Origin: an uncultured Stenotrophomonas sp.
GTDB taxonomy: Bacteria; Pseudomonadota; Gammaproteobacteria; Xanthomonadales; Xanthomonadaceae
Direction of reading: 5' to 3'
Assembly (NCBI RefSeq): GCF_913778665.1
Contig: NZ_CAJYVQ010000008.1
Coordinates: 1-64,000 of the forward strand
DNA: 64,000 nucleotides
Shown here: positions 12,424-21,693 of the stretch, piece by piece
Numbering within the stretch: position 1 is the stretch's first letter
Layout of the letters: each line of letters begins with the position of its first letter
Made by a program: the position numbers and the translations under genes
Notes under the pieces: model-generated
What the model saw: the letters and a program-made list of their open reading frames with translations, nothing else
Databases searched by the model: none
What the model was told of the DNA's origin: nothing

Positions 12424-13701
12424 TCAGTTGACGGAGACGCGTTCGGCGTCCTTGAACAGGTCGCTGCCGGAGACCACGATGCGGTCGCCCGGTTGCACAC
12501 CCGACTTGATTTCCACTTCGCCCAGGCTGCTGACGCCCAGTTCCACCGGACGGCGCACGGCGGTGCGGCCATCCATCACGTAGGCCATGCCGTTGCCCTG
12601 TTCGACGAACGGGCCGCGCTCGACCTTCAGCACGTTCTTGCGGGTATCGAGCAGCACGCGCACCGACATCCGCTGGCTCTGGCGCAGGCCTTCCGGCTGC
12701 GCGCTGGCAAAGCGCACGCGGGCGTTGACTTCGCCGTTGACCACTTCCGGTGACACCGCGCTGATCTCACCCGGGAACGGCTGGCCGTTGCCGCCGGTCA
12801 GTTGCGCCGGCATGCCGATCGCGAGGTCGCGGGCGAAGCTCTCCGGCACCTTGATCTCGACTTCGAACTTGGACAGGTCGACCACGCCCAGCACCGGGGC
12901 ATTGGCGGCCAGGTTGGTGGACTGCACCGCCTGCACCTGGCCGACCTGGCCATCGAACGGCGCGCGCAGCGTCAGTGCATCGACCTGGCGCTGCACCTCG
13001 GCCACCACGGCCTTCTGGCGATCGGCCAGCAGGCGCTTGTTGCGGGCATCCAGGTCGGCACCCTGGCTCTGCAGGCGCGCATCAGTGGTGGCGTTGGCCA
13101 GGGTGATGTCGGCCTTCTTCAGCGAGTCCTTGGCCTTGGCCAGGTCGATCTGCGGCACCGCACCGCCGTCGTAGCCGCGCTGGTAGCGCTGCAGGTCACG
13201 GTCGGCAGCCTGCCGTTCGATGGTGGCCTGGTCGGTTTCCTTGCGCGACTTGGCGCGGGCCAGGGTGGCGTCCAGCGCGGCGCGGCTGGCCTCGGCTTCC
13301 AGGCCGGCCAGGGTGGCCTGTTCCTGGGCCAGCTTGCTGCGCAATTCCGGGCTGTCGATGATCGCCAGTTCCTGGCCCTTCTTGACCACGTCGCCGGCGA
13401 CCACCTTCAGGTCCACGGTGCCGGCTGAGATGGCGTACAGGATCGGGCTGTTGGCGGCGATCACGCGGCCGTCGGCGGCAATGTCACGGACCAGGTCGCC
13501 ACGCTTCACTTCGGCGATGCGCACGCGGCTGCTGTCGTAGGAACGGCTGGCGTTGGACCAGGCATGCACCGCCCAGCCGATGCCGGCGAGCAGGGCGATC
13601 GCACCCAGCGCCGGCCAGCGGTAGCGGTGCCAGTGGGCGCGCGGGGCGCTGGCCGGGGCGGAGGAAACGATCTGGTCCTGGGCGGAAGTGTCGCGGATCA
13701 T
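12424..13701 (-). CDS. Periplasmic adaptor (MacA/HlyD-type) of ABC efflux system
   Basis: This 425-residue membrane-fusion protein has an N-terminal anchor span (about residues 32-50, ALGAIALLAGIGWAVHAW), a lipoyl half (ISAGTVDLKVVAGDVVKKGQ), a long coiled-coil hairpin (about 120-235), the second lipoyl half (LRAPFDGQVGQV), and beta-barrel and membrane-proximal domains. It should connect the inner-membrane transporter to an outer-membrane channel; no channel gene is nearby. The ATG at 13701 was chosen because the sigma-54 promoter places the transcript start at about 13724; a longer frame to 13833 would begin upstream of that promoter. It is first in the operon. Confidence 0.9.
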   Translation of the reverse strand: MIRDTSAQDQIVSSAPASAPRAHWHRYRWPALGAIALLAGIGWAVHAWSNASRSYDSSRVRIAEVKRGDLVRDIAADGRVIAANSPILYAISAGTVDLKVVAGDVVKKGQELAIIDSPELRSKLAQEQATLAGLEAEASRAALDATLARAKSRKETDQATIERQAADRDLQRYQRGYDGGAVPQIDLAKAKDSLKKADITLANATTDARLQSQGADLDARNKRLLADRQKAVVAEVQRQVDALTLRAPFDGQVGQVQAVQSTNLAANAPVLGVVDLSKFEVEIKVPESFARDLAIGMPAQLTGGNGQPFPGEISAVSPEVVNGEVNARVRFASAQPEGLRQSQRMSVRVLLDTRKNVLKVERGPFVEQGNGMAYVMDGRTAVRRPVELGVSSLGEVEIKSGVQPGDRIVVSGSDLFKDAERVSVN

Positions 13702-13733
13702 CGGGTGCGTGCCTGACGGTGGTAGCCAGTACC

Positions 13734-13751
13734 AAGCACGTAGCGTGCCAA
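13734..13751 (-). promoter_or_regulatory. Sigma-54 (-24/-12) promoter of the efflux operon
   Basis: On the minus strand the sequence reads TTGGCACG, four bases, then GTGCT. The invariant GG (13749-13748) and GC (13737-13736) are separated by exactly ten bases, and only one position departs from the TTGGCACG-N4-TTGCW consensus. The -12 C at 13736 puts the transcript start near 13724, leaving a 23-base leader. The operon encodes an NtrC-type activator, which fits. No experimental support is available here. Confidence 0.8.
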
Positions 13752-13791
13752 CTTTATTTCCTTTCCCATCAATGGGTTGGGTGGGTGCCTG

Positions 13792-13829
13792 AAGTGTCCG
13801 GGTGTCCGCGGACACCTTTCCGGACACTT
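13792..13829. promoter_or_regulatory. Palindromic upstream activator site, four GTGTCCG half-sites
   Basis: Two nested palindromes occur: an inner perfect 16-bp one (GGTGTCCG/CGGACACC at 13801-13816) and an outer pair AAGTGTCCGG (13792-13801) with CCGGACACTT (13820-13829). This gives four GTGTCCG half-sites. The centre lies about 85 bp upstream of the predicted sigma-54 transcript start, the usual distance for an enhancer-binding protein. The likely ligand is the regulator coded at 7252-8598; this is inference. The site also lies about 76 bases before the divergent glmS start codon. Confidence 0.7.
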
Positions 13830-13904
13830 TCATTAAGCGGACAGGAGGGGGAAGCCGGACACGCAGGCTAGAATGCGGCGATCGTCTTCAAGGAAACGCG
13901 TGAC

Positions 13905-15743
13905 ATGTGTGGAATCGTGGGTGCGATCGCTGATCGCGACGTAGTGCCGGTGCTGATCGAAGGCCTGAAGCGCCTGGAGTACCGTGGTTACGATTCCTCC
14001 GGCATCGCGGTGATCGACCAGGCCGAGCGCTCCGAGGTGCGTCGCGTGCGTCGTACCGGTCGCGTGTCGGAAATGGCGATGGCGGCCGAGGCCGAGGGCT
14101 TCAACGCAGTGCTGGGTATCGGCCACACCCGTTGGGCCACCCACGGCGGTGTCACCGAAGCCAACGCGCATCCGCACATCAGCCAGGGCGTGGCGCTGGT
14201 GCACAACGGCATCATCGAGAACCACGAAGAGCAGCGCGAGAAGCTGCGCGCGCTGGGCTACACCTTCGAATCGCAGACCGATACCGAAGTCATCGCGCAC
14301 CTGATGCACCATCACCTGAAGAGTGGCGACGACCTGCTGGTGGCGTTGCAGCACACGGTGAAGGAACTGACCGGTGCCTACGCGCTGGCCGTGGTCAGCC
14401 GCGCCGAGCCGGAACGTTTCGTCTGTGCGCGCATGGGCTGCCCGCTGCTGGTCGGCCTGGGCGAAGGCGAGAACTTCGTCGCCTCCGACGTCTCGGCGGT
14501 GATTTCGGCGACGCGCAGGGTGATCTTCCTGGAAGAAGGCGACACCGCCGAGATCCGCCGCGACGGCGTGCGCATCTTTGATGAGCATGACCAGCCGGTC
14601 GAGCGCGACGTGCACCTGTCCGACGTGTCGCTGGCCTCGCTGGAGCTGGGCCCGTACCGCCACTTCATGCAGAAGGAAATCCACGAGCAGCCGCGTGCGC
14701 TGGGCGACACCATCGAGGCGGCGATCGACGCCGCTGGTTTCCCGGCCGAGCTGTTCGGCAAGAACGCCGGGGCGGTGCTGTCGGGCATCGAAGGCGTGCA
14801 GATCATCGCCTGTGGTACCAGCTACTACGCCGGCCTGACCGCGCGCTACTGGATCGAGGCCATCGCCGGCCTGCCGTGCAGCGTGGAGATCGCCAGCGAG
14901 TACCGCTACCGCGCCGCGTATGCCAACCCGAAGCATCTGATCGTCACCATTTCCCAGTCCGGCGAAACGCTGGATACGATGGAAGCGCTGAAGTACGCCA
15001 AGTCGCTGGGCCACAAGCACACGCTGTCGATCTGCAACGTGCCGGAAAGCGCGATTCCGCGCGCCAGCGAACTGGTCTGCTACACCCGTGCCGGCGCCGA
15101 GATCGGCGTGGCGTCGACCAAGGCGTTCACCACCCAGCTGGCCGCGCTGTTCCAGCTGACCGTGGTGCTGGGCAAGCTGAAGGGCCGCATCGACGCGGCA
15201 CAGGAAGCGGATTACCTGGAGCAGCTGCGCTTCCTGCCGGGCAGCGTGCAGCACGCACTGAACATGGAACCGCAGATTGCCGCTTGGGCCGAGCGTTTCG
15301 CGCGCAAGAGCAGCGCGCTGTTCCTCGGCCGTGGCCTGCATTACCCGATCGCGCTGGAAGGCTCGCTCAAGCTCAAGGAAATCTCCTATATCCACGCCGA
15401 GGCCTACCCGGCCGGTGAGCTGAAGCATGGCCCGCTGGCGCTGGTGGATGAGGACATGCCGGTGGTGGTGATCGCGCCCAACGACAGCCTGCTGGAGAAG
15501 GTGAAGTCGAACATGCAGGAAGTGCGTGCACGCGGGGGCGAGCTGTTCGTGTTCGCCGACCAGGACAGCAACTTCAACGAGTCCGAAGGCGTGCATGTGA
15601 TCCGCACGCCGCGCCATGCCGGCGTGCTCAGCCCGATCGTGCACACCATCCCGGTGCAGCTGCTGGCGTACCACACCGCACTGGCGCGGGGCACCGACGT
15701 GGACAAGCCGCGCAACCTGGCCAAGAGCGTGACGGTGGAGTAA
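13905..15743 (+). CDS. glmS: Glutamine-fructose-6-phosphate aminotransferase (isomerizing)
   Basis: GlmS makes glucosamine-6-phosphate from fructose-6-phosphate and glutamine, the entry step to UDP-GlcNAc. The 612-residue protein starts MCGIVGA, with the catalytic Cys2 exposed after Met removal. The N-terminal glutaminase domain (1-240) contains GHTRWATHG. Two SIS sugar-isomerase domains follow; the first has CGTSYYAG and SQSGET. The C-terminus [12 protein letters not shown] is typical. A TAGAAT hexamer at 13869-13874 is a candidate -10 box. It is divergent from the efflux operon. No glmS ribozyme is expected or seen in this Gram-negative setting. Confidence 0.97.
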   Translation: MCGIVGAIADRDVVPVLIEGLKRLEYRGYDSSGIAVIDQAERSEVRRVRRTGRVSEMAMAAEAEGFNAVLGIGHTRWATHGGVTEANAHPHISQGVALVHNGIIENHEEQREKLRALGYTFESQTDTEVIAHLMHHHLKSGDDLLVALQHTVKELTGAYALAVVSRAEPERFVCARMGCPLLVGLGEGENFVASDVSAVISATRRVIFLEEGDTAEIRRDGVRIFDEHDQPVERDVHLSDVSLASLELGPYRHFMQKEIHEQPRALGDTIEAAIDAAGFPAELFGKNAGAVLSGIEGVQIIACGTSYYAGLTARYWIEAIAGLPCSVEIASEYRYRAAYANPKHLIVTISQSGETLDTMEALKYAKSLGHKHTLSICNVPESAIPRASELVCYTRAGAEIGVASTKAFTTQLAALFQLTVVLGKLKGRIDAAQEADYLEQLRFLPGSVQHALNMEPQIAAWAERFARKSSALFLGRGLHYPIALEGSLKLKEISYIHAEAYPAGELKHGPLALVDEDMPVVVIAPNDSLLEKVKSNMQEVRARGGELFVFADQDSNFNESEGVHVIRTPRHAGVLSPIVHTIPVQLLAYHTALARGTDVDKPRNLAKSVTVE

Positions 15744-15783
15744 GGCCCACCGGTGCGGCTGGATGTTGGATGTTGCAAGCGTA

Positions 15784-15810
15784 GGGGCCCCATGCGGGCC
15801 CCTTTCGTTT
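15784..15810 (+). terminator. Intrinsic terminator after glmS
   Basis: A perfect 7-bp stem GGGGCCC/GGGCCCC (15784-15790 with 15796-15802) has a 5-base loop and is followed by TTTCGTTTT. It lies 40 bases after the glmS stop. Confidence 0.85.
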
Positions 15811-16197
15811 TCGCCGGGGAGCATGGCAAGTGGGACGACGCAAGGCCGTTCTGTCCGCCCTCGGCAGGACGCAATCAATCTTTAACGCATGGCACCGCCA
15901 ATATTCAGCGGCGGTTTCAGCCACGGTGCCATTCTCTGGATCGTCGGTTGGTTCCCACGACGAAGTGTCCCATCGATGCCGGTAGTGACCGGGGGACGCA
16001 GTCGTAGAATCGATTCGTCCGAGATACGGGTTGCGCGGTTGAACCCGCCTCGTTCGCGTTGCAGCACGTCGTCTGCCGATTTCTTTCCAGTGGCAGCCGG
16101 CTGCGCCAGACGTGCGCTGAAAGGTCTGTTCCCGGGGAGGGGGCGTATCGGAAGAGCACACTTTTTTGACTTCAGTGACCTGCACCAGGAAACAAGA
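15811..16197. other. Gap between glmS terminator and CBS-domain gene, no gene seen
   Basis: No convincing gene was found in this 387-base stretch. An in-frame extension of the next gene back to 15889 exists but reads as low-complexity Arg/Pro/Ser-rich sequence without family likeness. A TAGAAT hexamer at 16005-16010 could be a -10 box and would give a leader of about 180 bases. A run of six T followed by GACT (16162-16171) lies close to the gene. No riboswitch fold was recognised by eye. Confidence 0.5.
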
Positions 16198-16629
16198 ATG
16201 AACGTCCGCGAACTCCTGCAATCCAAGAAAGAAACTGTCATCACCATCGACGCCGAAGACACCATCGGTGCCGCCGCCCACAAGATGAGTGCGAATAAAA
16301 TCGCTGCCTTGGTGGTGATGAAGGACGATGCCCCGGTCGGCATCATTTCCGAGAAGGACATCGTGCGCACCTTGGCCGACGACGGCCCGCAGGCCGGCCG
16401 CCGGGTGATTTCCAGCGTGCCGACGACCGGCCTGGAAGGCATCGCCCCGGAGGCCACGCTGAAGCAGGCCATGTCGCTGATGACGTATTCGCGTCGGCGC
16501 CATCTGATGGTCACCGACGGCAACCGCCTGGTCGGCATCCTCAGCTTGGGCGACATCGTGAAGAACCTGCTGGGCGAGCTGGAACTGGAAAAGGCCGTGC
16601 TGCAGGACATCTACATGGCGGCGCACTGA
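16198..16629 (+). CDS. Tandem CBS-domain protein
   Basis: This 143-residue protein consists of two CBS motifs (about residues 8-60 and 75-130). The first includes TIGAAAHKMSANKIAALVV and GIISEKDIVR; the second includes LKQAMSLMTYSRRRHLMV and GILSLGDIV. Such stand-alone CBS pairs bind adenosine nucleotides and adjust partner proteins; no partner is evident here. The start at 16198 has AGGAAA about 8 bases upstream. It stands alone between two terminators, so it is probably a single-gene unit with its own promoter. Confidence 0.88.
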   Translation: MNVRELLQSKKETVITIDAEDTIGAAAHKMSANKIAALVVMKDDAPVGIISEKDIVRTLADDGPQAGRRVISSVPTTGLEGIAPEATLKQAMSLMTYSRRRHLMVTDGNRLVGILSLGDIVKNLLGELELEKAVLQDIYMAAH

Positions 16630-16649
16630 CGTTCGCGGTGCTGCAACGA

Positions 16650-16676
16650 AAGAAGCCGGGCATTGCCCGGCTTCTT
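16650..16676. terminator. Terminator after CBS gene, possibly bidirectional
   Basis: A perfect stem AGAAGCCGGGC/GCCCGGCTTCT (16651-16661 and 16665-16675) encloses ATT. The A and T flanks allow it to work for both the CBS gene and the convergent VOC gene whose stop is at 16699. Confidence 0.8.
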
Positions 16677-16698
16677 CGGTCCTGCGGCGGTGGGGATG

Positions 16699-17127
16699 TC
16701 AGAACGTGACTTTCACCGAATCGGCACTGTAGTTGGCGGGGCCGTGGTACACCACTTCGATGTTGTTGCCATCCGGGTCGAGCACGAACGCACCGTAGTA
16801 GCCCGGATGGTATGGGCGTTCACCCGGCGCGCCATTGTCGGTGCCACCGGCGGCGATTGCAGCAGTGTGGAAGGCATCGACGGTGGCGGCATCGCGGGCC
16901 TGGAACGCCAGGTGGTGGCGGCCGGTCAGCTGGCCGGCGGCCGCCTCGCTGCTGGCAGTGGAAATGAACAGCTCGTCAGCCCAGAAATAGTCCGGCCCTT
17001 CGCCGGCAACCGGAATGCCGATCGTGTCGAACACCGCCTGGTAGAAGCGGCGGCTGGCGGCCAGGTCGCGCACCACCAGCTGGATGTGGTCGATCAGGCG
17101 GCCGCGGTGCAGTTCCATCGTTTCCAT
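16699..17127 (-). CDS. VOC-family (glyoxalase/bleomycin resistance-like) protein
   Basis: This 142-residue protein has two beta-alpha-beta-beta-beta modules. The N-terminal half has DHIQLVVRDLAASRRFYQAVF and the C-terminal half ends YYGAFVLDPDGNNIEVVYHG, the usual metal-ligand Glu position. The exact reaction is unknown; relatives include metal-dependent lyases, isomerases and antibiotic-binding proteins. It lies 45 bases downstream of gloA on the same strand, so the two may form a small operon against reactive aldehydes. The start is an ATG with an alternative ATG three codons later. Confidence 0.82.
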   Translation of the reverse strand: METMELHRGRLIDHIQLVVRDLAASRRFYQAVFDTIGIPVAGEGPDYFWADELFISTASSEAAAGQLTGRHHLAFQARDAATVDAFHTAAIAAGGTDNGAPGERPYHPGYYGAFVLDPDGNNIEVVYHGPANYSADSVKVTF

Positions 17128-17172
17128 ACGAGCCTCGCAACAAAGGGGATGGAGTTGGTGCCCCTTCCGGGG

Positions 17173-17691
17173 TCAGGCGTTGGCGATGATCTCGACCCAG
17201 TAACCGTCCGGGTCCTTGATGAAGGCCAGGTTCTTCATGCGGCCGTCGGTCAGGCGCTTCTGGAAGGTCACGCCGAGGTCTTCGAAGCGCTGGCAGGCGG
17301 CCTCGATGTCCGGCACCGACACGCAGATGTGCCCGAAGCCGCGCGGGTCGCTGTTACCGTCGTGGTAGACCGCGCCGTCCTGGGTCTCGGTGCCGTGGTT
17401 GTGGGTCAGTTCCAGCACGCCCGGCAGGCCGGCCATCCACAGGCGGCGCTGGGCATCGTCTTCCGGCACCACCGCGCCGGACGGCACGTAGGCCAGGAAG
17501 TACAGGCTGAACTGGGCCTCCGGGAAATCGCGCTTGTCGATCAGCTGGTAGCCGAGAACGCGGGTGTAGAAGTCCAGCGAGGCGGTGATGTCCTTGACCC
17601 GCAGCATGGTGTGGTTGAACACGAAGCCGGTGGTCCCGGCCGGGGCCTGGGCGGCGACGCCGGGGACATCGCGCAGGGCGGGAATGGTCAT
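17173..17691 (-). CDS. gloA: Lactoylglutathione lyase (glyoxalase I)
   Basis: Glyoxalase I turns the hemithioacetal of methylglyoxal and glutathione into S-lactoylglutathione. The 172-residue protein is of the longer class, with an N-terminal extension before FNHTMLRVKDITASLDFYTRVLGYQ, a VLELTHNHGTE segment and a C-terminal GFGHICVSVPDIEAACQRFEDLGV then KDPDGYWVEII. His in FNHTM, Glu in LELTHN, His in GFGHIC and Glu in VEII are the expected metal ligands. Length and motifs match the gamma-proteobacterial and eukaryote-like long form, as in Pseudomonas. It is followed by the VOC gene. Confidence 0.92.
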   Translation of the reverse strand: MTIPALRDVPGVAAQAPAGTTGFVFNHTMLRVKDITASLDFYTRVLGYQLIDKRDFPEAQFSLYFLAYVPSGAVVPEDDAQRRLWMAGLPGVLELTHNHGTETQDGAVYHDGNSDPRGFGHICVSVPDIEAACQRFEDLGVTFQKRLTDGRMKNLAFIKDPDGYWVEIIANA

Positions 17692-17816
17692 GGGGGAGAT
17701 CCTTCAGACAGGGCCGTTGCCGGCCGGATGGCACCATTCTACCGGCCGGCACCTGACGGCACCGCGACGTACAATGGCCGGATCGCACCGTTCCGTCCTC
17801 ACAACGATTGACCGCC

Positions 17817-18929
17817 ATGTCGCAGCGTGAATGGGTGGCTGCCGCCATCCGCAAGATCGAAGCCGATTTCAACCGCTCCGCCGATACCCATCTGATCCCG
17901 CTGGCGCTGCCCGGGTTCAAGGGCATCGACCTGTACCTGAAGGATGAATCGAGCCATCCCACCGGCAGCCTCAAGCACCGGTTGGCGCGCTCGCTGTTCC
18001 TGTATGCGCTGACCAATGGCTGGCTGCGTGAAGGGCGGCCGGTGATCGAGGCCTCCAGCGGTTCGACGGCGGTGTCGGAGGCTTACTTCGCGCGCCTGCT
18101 GGGGCTGCCGTTCATCGCGGTGATGCCGGCCACGACCTCGCCGGAGAAGATCGCGGCGATCGAATTCCACGGTGGCCGCTGCCATCTGGTCGAGCGCGCC
18201 TGTGACCTCAACTGTGATTCGGAAAAGCTGGCCCGCGAAACCGGCGGCCACTTCATGGACCAGTTCACCTACGCCGAGCGCGCGACCGACTGGCGCGCCA
18301 ACAACAACATCGCCGAATCCATCTTCAAGCAGATGGCCGAGGAGCCGAGCCCGATTCCGGAATGGATCGTGTGCAGCCCCGGCACCGGCGGCACCGCCGC
18401 CACGCTGGGCCGCTATGTCAGCTACCGCCGGCATGACACCCGCATCCTGTGCGCCGACCCGGAAGTGTCGGTGTTCTTCGATGGCTACCAGGCGGCGGTG
18501 GCCGGTGAGCAGGACTGGCGGGGCCTGACCTGCAGCGGTGGCTCGCGCGTGGAGGGCATCGGCCGCCCACGGGTGGAGCCGAGCTTCATCCCGACCAGCG
18601 TCGATGCGATGGTGAAGGTGCCCGATGCATTGAGCCTGGCGGCGATGCGCCATGTCAGCCGCCAGCTGGGCCGTCGCGTCGGCGGCTCCACCGGCACCAA
18701 CTTCATCGGCGTGCTGCAGGCCGCGCAGTGGATGCGCGAGGCGGCCCATCAGGGCAGCATCGTCAGCATCCTGTGTGACAGCGGCGAGCGCTACGCGCAC
18801 AGCTATTACGACCCGGCGTGGTACGTGCGCCAGGGCATCGACGTGGACGGCGCCGATGCGCAGCTGGCCGCGGCGGTGGCCGGGCAGGGGCTGCCCGAAC
18901 TGCCGTGGCGCAGCCTGGAAGCGTTGTAG
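17817..18929 (+). CDS. PLP-dependent cysteine synthase-family protein
   Basis: This 370-residue fold-type II PLP enzyme has the Schiff-base region [11 protein letters not shown] (Lys at about residue 50), the phosphate-binding-type loop [10 protein letters not shown] and [15 protein letters not shown] for PLP phosphate contact. The C-terminal half includes [12 protein letters not shown]. It resembles the cysteine synthase-like subgroup that includes L-cysteine desulfhydrases rather than CysK or CysM, so it may break down cysteine; this is not proven. The ATG at 17817 follows a TTG alternative at 17808. A TACAAT hexamer at 17770-17775 is a candidate -10 box. Confidence 0.82.
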   Translation: MSQREWVAAAIRKIEADFNRSADTHLIPLALPGFKGIDLYLKDESSHPTGSLKHRLARSLFLYALTNGWLREGRPVIEASSGSTAVSEAYFARLLGLPFIAVMPATTSPEKIAAIEFHGGRCHLVERACDLNCDSEKLARETGGHFMDQFTYAERATDWRANNNIAESIFKQMAEEPSPIPEWIVCSPGTGGTAATLGRYVSYRRHDTRILCADPEVSVFFDGYQAAVAGEQDWRGLTCSGGSRVEGIGRPRVEPSFIPTSVDAMVKVPDALSLAAMRHVSRQLGRRVGGSTGTNFIGVLQAAQWMREAAHQGSIVSILCDSGERYAHSYYDPAWYVRQGIDVDGADAQLAAAVAGQGLPELPWRSLEAL

Positions 18930-18977
18930 GACGGTCGACGTTGTCGCCGGGCATGGCCTGGCGGTCACGAGGGCGTT

Positions 18978-19382
18978 TCAATACCCCGCCGCGGTGAACG
19001 CATCCAGCACCGCATCACGCAGCGCATCGGGCAGGGCCTCGATGTCCATCGCGCGGTCATCCAGGTGCAGGCCGGGATCGAGGGTACTGGCGCGGCCCTG
19101 GGCCAGTGCCTGCAGCCACAGCAGCACGCAGATCACGAACTCGCGCTCATGGCCCAGCCGCAACTGGCTGGCGCCGCGTTCGACCACCTCGAACGGATAC
19201 CACTCCTGCGTATCGTTGAAGGTACCGCCCTGCTGCAGCACCGTCTGCAATTGCTGCAGGTGGCGCGGGGCGTCGTCGCCGGCATCGCACAGCGCGGCGA
19301 TCCAGGTCAGTTCGGCCTTACTGGCGGACAGCGCCAGCGACCGTGCCGGTGAGGCGGATGCAACTGCAGCCAGACCTTCCAT
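18978..19382 (-). CDS. Conserved-looking hypothetical protein
   Basis: No family was recognised. The 134-residue product is mostly helical and acidic, without a signal peptide or membrane segment. Visible features are LTWIAALCDAGDDAPRHLQQL near residue 28 and HEREFVICVLLWLQALAQ near 80. The ATG at 19380-19382 was chosen because codon use and composition upstream look non-coding. It is convergent with the PLP enzyme gene and divergent from prlC. The gap to the left contains a degenerate REP-like hairpin at 18945-18963. It is probably a real cytoplasmic protein but the function is unknown. Confidence 0.6.
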   Translation of the reverse strand: MEGLAAVASASPARSLALSASKAELTWIAALCDAGDDAPRHLQQLQTVLQQGGTFNDTQEWYPFEVVERGASQLRLGHEREFVICVLLWLQALAQGRASTLDPGLHLDDRAMDIEALPDALRDAVLDAFTAAGY

Positions 19383-19581
19383 GTGGGGCCTCGTTCGATA
19401 CGTACCGCTGCGGACTCCCCCGCAAGCAGAGCTTCGGCGCCGAACCGTAAGGCCGACGTGAATGCCGGCCGTCCATGGGGTGCCCCATCCACGCAGCGCG
19501 TGCGCCCCCTTGTCTGTGGCCCTGTCAGCGCCATATCCGAGGAGATGCCCGCCTGCCGGGCCCGCACCCTGGAGATCTGCC

Positions 19582-21612
19582 GTGACCGTTGCCAACCCCC
19601 TGCTCGATTTTTCCGGCCTGCCGCATTTCGAGGCGATCCGCCCGGAGCACGTGGCGCCGGCGCTGGAAGTGCTGCTGGCCGAGGCGGAAGCCGCTGTCAG
19701 CGCCGCCGAGCAGGTGCAGCCGGTCACCTGGCAGACCTTCGTGGCCCCGCTGGACGATGCCACCGAGCGCCTCTGGCGCGCCTGGGGCCTGGTCGGCCAC
19801 CTGCAGGGCGTGGTCAACACGCCGGAACTGCGCGAGGCCTACAACAGCAACCTGCCGCGGGTGACCCGCTTTGCCAGTGCACTGGGCCAGAACCTGGCGC
19901 TGTACCGCCAGTACCAGGCCCTGGCCGGCAGCCCCGAGGCGGCGACCTTCGATGAGGCCCAGCGCAAGGTGCTGGACAACACCCTGCGCGATTTCCGCCT
20001 GGGCGGTGCCGAACTGGCGCCCGAGGCCCAGCAGCGCTTCGCCGCGATCAAGGAAGAACTGTCGGCGCTGTCGGCGAAGTTTTCGCAGAACGTGCTGGAT
20101 GCCACCGATGCATGGTCGTTGATCATCGAGGATGAGGCACGCCTGGCTGGCGTACCGGACGACGTGAAGGCGGCCGCGCATGCGGCAGCGGAAAAAGACG
20201 GCAACAAGGGCTGGAAGCTGACGCTGCAGATGCCGTGCTACCTGCCGGTGCAGACCTGGGCGGAAGACCGCGATCTGCGCGAGATCCTGTACCGCGCCAG
20301 CGCGCAGCGTGCGTCCGAGTTCGGCGATGAGGCGCTTGACAACAGCGGCAACATCGACCGGATCCTTGCTCTCCGTGCGGAACTGGCCGCGCTGCTCGGC
20401 TTTGGTTCGTATGGTGATTATTCGGTGGCGACCAAGATGGCGCAGGACCCGGCCGAAGTGCTCGGGTTCCTCCGCGACCTGGCTGCACGTGCCAAGCCGT
20501 TCGCGGCCAAGGACCGTGCCGAGCTGGAGCAGTTCGCGCGCGAGCAGCTGGGCATCGAGCAGCTGCAGGCCTGGGACCTGGCCTTCGCCGCCGATCGCCT
20601 GAAGCAGGCGCGCTACAGCTATTCCGAGCAGGAAGTGAAGCAGTACTTTACCGAACCGAAGGTGCTGGGCGGCCTGTTCTCGGTGATCGAGCAGCTGTAC
20701 GGGCTGCGCGTGCAGGAAGACAGCGCGCCGGTGTGGCACGAGGACGTGCGCTTCTTCCGACTGGTCGACGCGCAGGGCGCGCTGGTTGGCCAGTTCTATC
20801 TGGACCTGTATGCGCGCGAGGGCAAGCGCGGTGGTGCGTGGATGGATGACTGCCGCAACCGTCGCGTGCGTGCCGATGGCAACGTGCAGACGCCGCTGGT
20901 CTACCTGGTGTGCAACTTCGGTCGCGGTGCCAATGGCAAGCCGGCCACCTTCAGCCACAACGAAGTGACCACGCTGTTCCATGAAATGGGCCATGGCCTG
21001 CACCAGTTGCTGACCCGCATCGGTGAGCTGGGCGTGGCTGGCATCAATGGCGTGGAGTGGGATGCGGTGGAGCTGCCCAGCCAGTTCATGGAGAACTTCT
21101 GCTGGGAATGGGAACACCTGCAGGGCATGACCGCGCACGTGGACACCGGCGAGCCGCTGCCGCGCGCGCTGTATGAGCGCATGCTGGCCGCGCGGAACTT
21201 CCATAGTGGCATGGCCACCGTTCGCCAGCTGGAGTTCGGCCTGTTCGACATGCTGCTGCACAGCCAGTTCGAGCCGGCGCAGGACAGCGTGCTGGCACTG
21301 CTCGATCGCGTGCGGGCGGAAGTGGCGGTGAATCATCCGCCGGCCTGGAACCGCTTCCCGCACCAGTTCAGCCATATCTTCGCCGGCGGCTATGCGGCAG
21401 GCTATTACAGCTACAAGTGGGCCGAAGTGCTCAGCGCCGATGCCTACGCTGCGTTCGAGGAAGCACCGCAGGCGCTGGCTGCGACCGGCGCACGCTTCCG
21501 CGATGAGATCCTGTCGCGGGGTGGCAGCCGTCCGGCGGCGGAAAACTTCAAGGCCTTCCGCGGCCGCGCACCGCAGATCGACGCGCTGCTGCGCCATTCG
21601 GGCATGGCCTGA
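19582..21612 (+). CDS. prlC: Oligopeptidase A (M3 family zinc metallopeptidase)
   Basis: This 676-residue cytoplasmic peptidase cleaves short peptides, including signal peptide remnants. The zinc site HEMGH is at residues 467-471 in TLFHEMGHGLHQLLT, followed about 24 residues on by the third ligand region DAVELPSQFMENF. The N-terminus PLLDFSGLPHFEAIRPEHVAPAL is typical of PrlC. The start is a GTG at 19582 with GGAG 10 bases upstream; an ATG-like frame further upstream (19462) reads as non-family sequence. It is monocistronic and followed by a REP pair. Confidence 0.93.
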   Translation: MTVANPLLDFSGLPHFEAIRPEHVAPALEVLLAEAEAAVSAAEQVQPVTWQTFVAPLDDATERLWRAWGLVGHLQGVVNTPELREAYNSNLPRVTRFASALGQNLALYRQYQALAGSPEAATFDEAQRKVLDNTLRDFRLGGAELAPEAQQRFAAIKEELSALSAKFSQNVLDATDAWSLIIEDEARLAGVPDDVKAAAHAAAEKDGNKGWKLTLQMPCYLPVQTWAEDRDLREILYRASAQRASEFGDEALDNSGNIDRILALRAELAALLGFGSYGDYSVATKMAQDPAEVLGFLRDLAARAKPFAAKDRAELEQFAREQLGIEQLQAWDLAFAADRLKQARYSYSEQEVKQYFTEPKVLGGLFSVIEQLYGLRVQEDSAPVWHEDVRFFRLVDAQGALVGQFYLDLYAREGKRGGAWMDDCRNRRVRADGNVQTPLVYLVCNFGRGANGKPATFSHNEVTTLFHEMGHGLHQLLTRIGELGVAGINGVEWDAVELPSQFMENFCWEWEHLQGMTAHVDTGEPLPRALYERMLAARNFHSGMATVRQLEFGLFDMLLHSQFEPAQDSVLALLDRVRAEVAVNHPPAWNRFPHQFSHIFAGGYAAGYYSYKWAEVLSADAYAAFEEAPQALAATGARFRDEILSRGGSRPAAENFKAFRGRAPQIDALLRHSGMA

Positions 21613-21618
21613 CCGCCG

Positions 21619-21681
21619 TGGTGGGTGCCAGCCTTGGCTGGCACTTTCTGGCAATGGTACGGACCAAGGTCCGTACCCACC
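21619..21681. repeat. Inverted pair of REP hairpins after prlC
   Basis: Two hairpins, TGCCAGCC/GGCTGGCA and GTACGGACC/GGTCCGTAC, are bounded by GGTGGGT on the left and ACCCACC on the right, so the whole unit is an imperfect inverted repeat. The GTGGGT head replaces GTAG, as in the repeat at 52679-52752. It lies between convergent genes. Confidence 0.65.
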
Positions 21682-21693
21682 GAAAAGCGGCGC

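Noticed and set aside
13702..13833. Upstream ATG for the efflux adaptor
   Set aside because: It would begin upstream of the sigma-54 promoter and has no signal or anchor features.
13860..13904. glmS ribozyme in the glmS leader
   Set aside because: The leader is too short for the ribozyme, which is a feature of Gram-positive glmS genes.
15889..16197. N-terminal extension of the CBS protein
   Set aside because: Extra residues are Arg/Ser/Pro-rich without likeness, and the ribosome binding site is before 16198.
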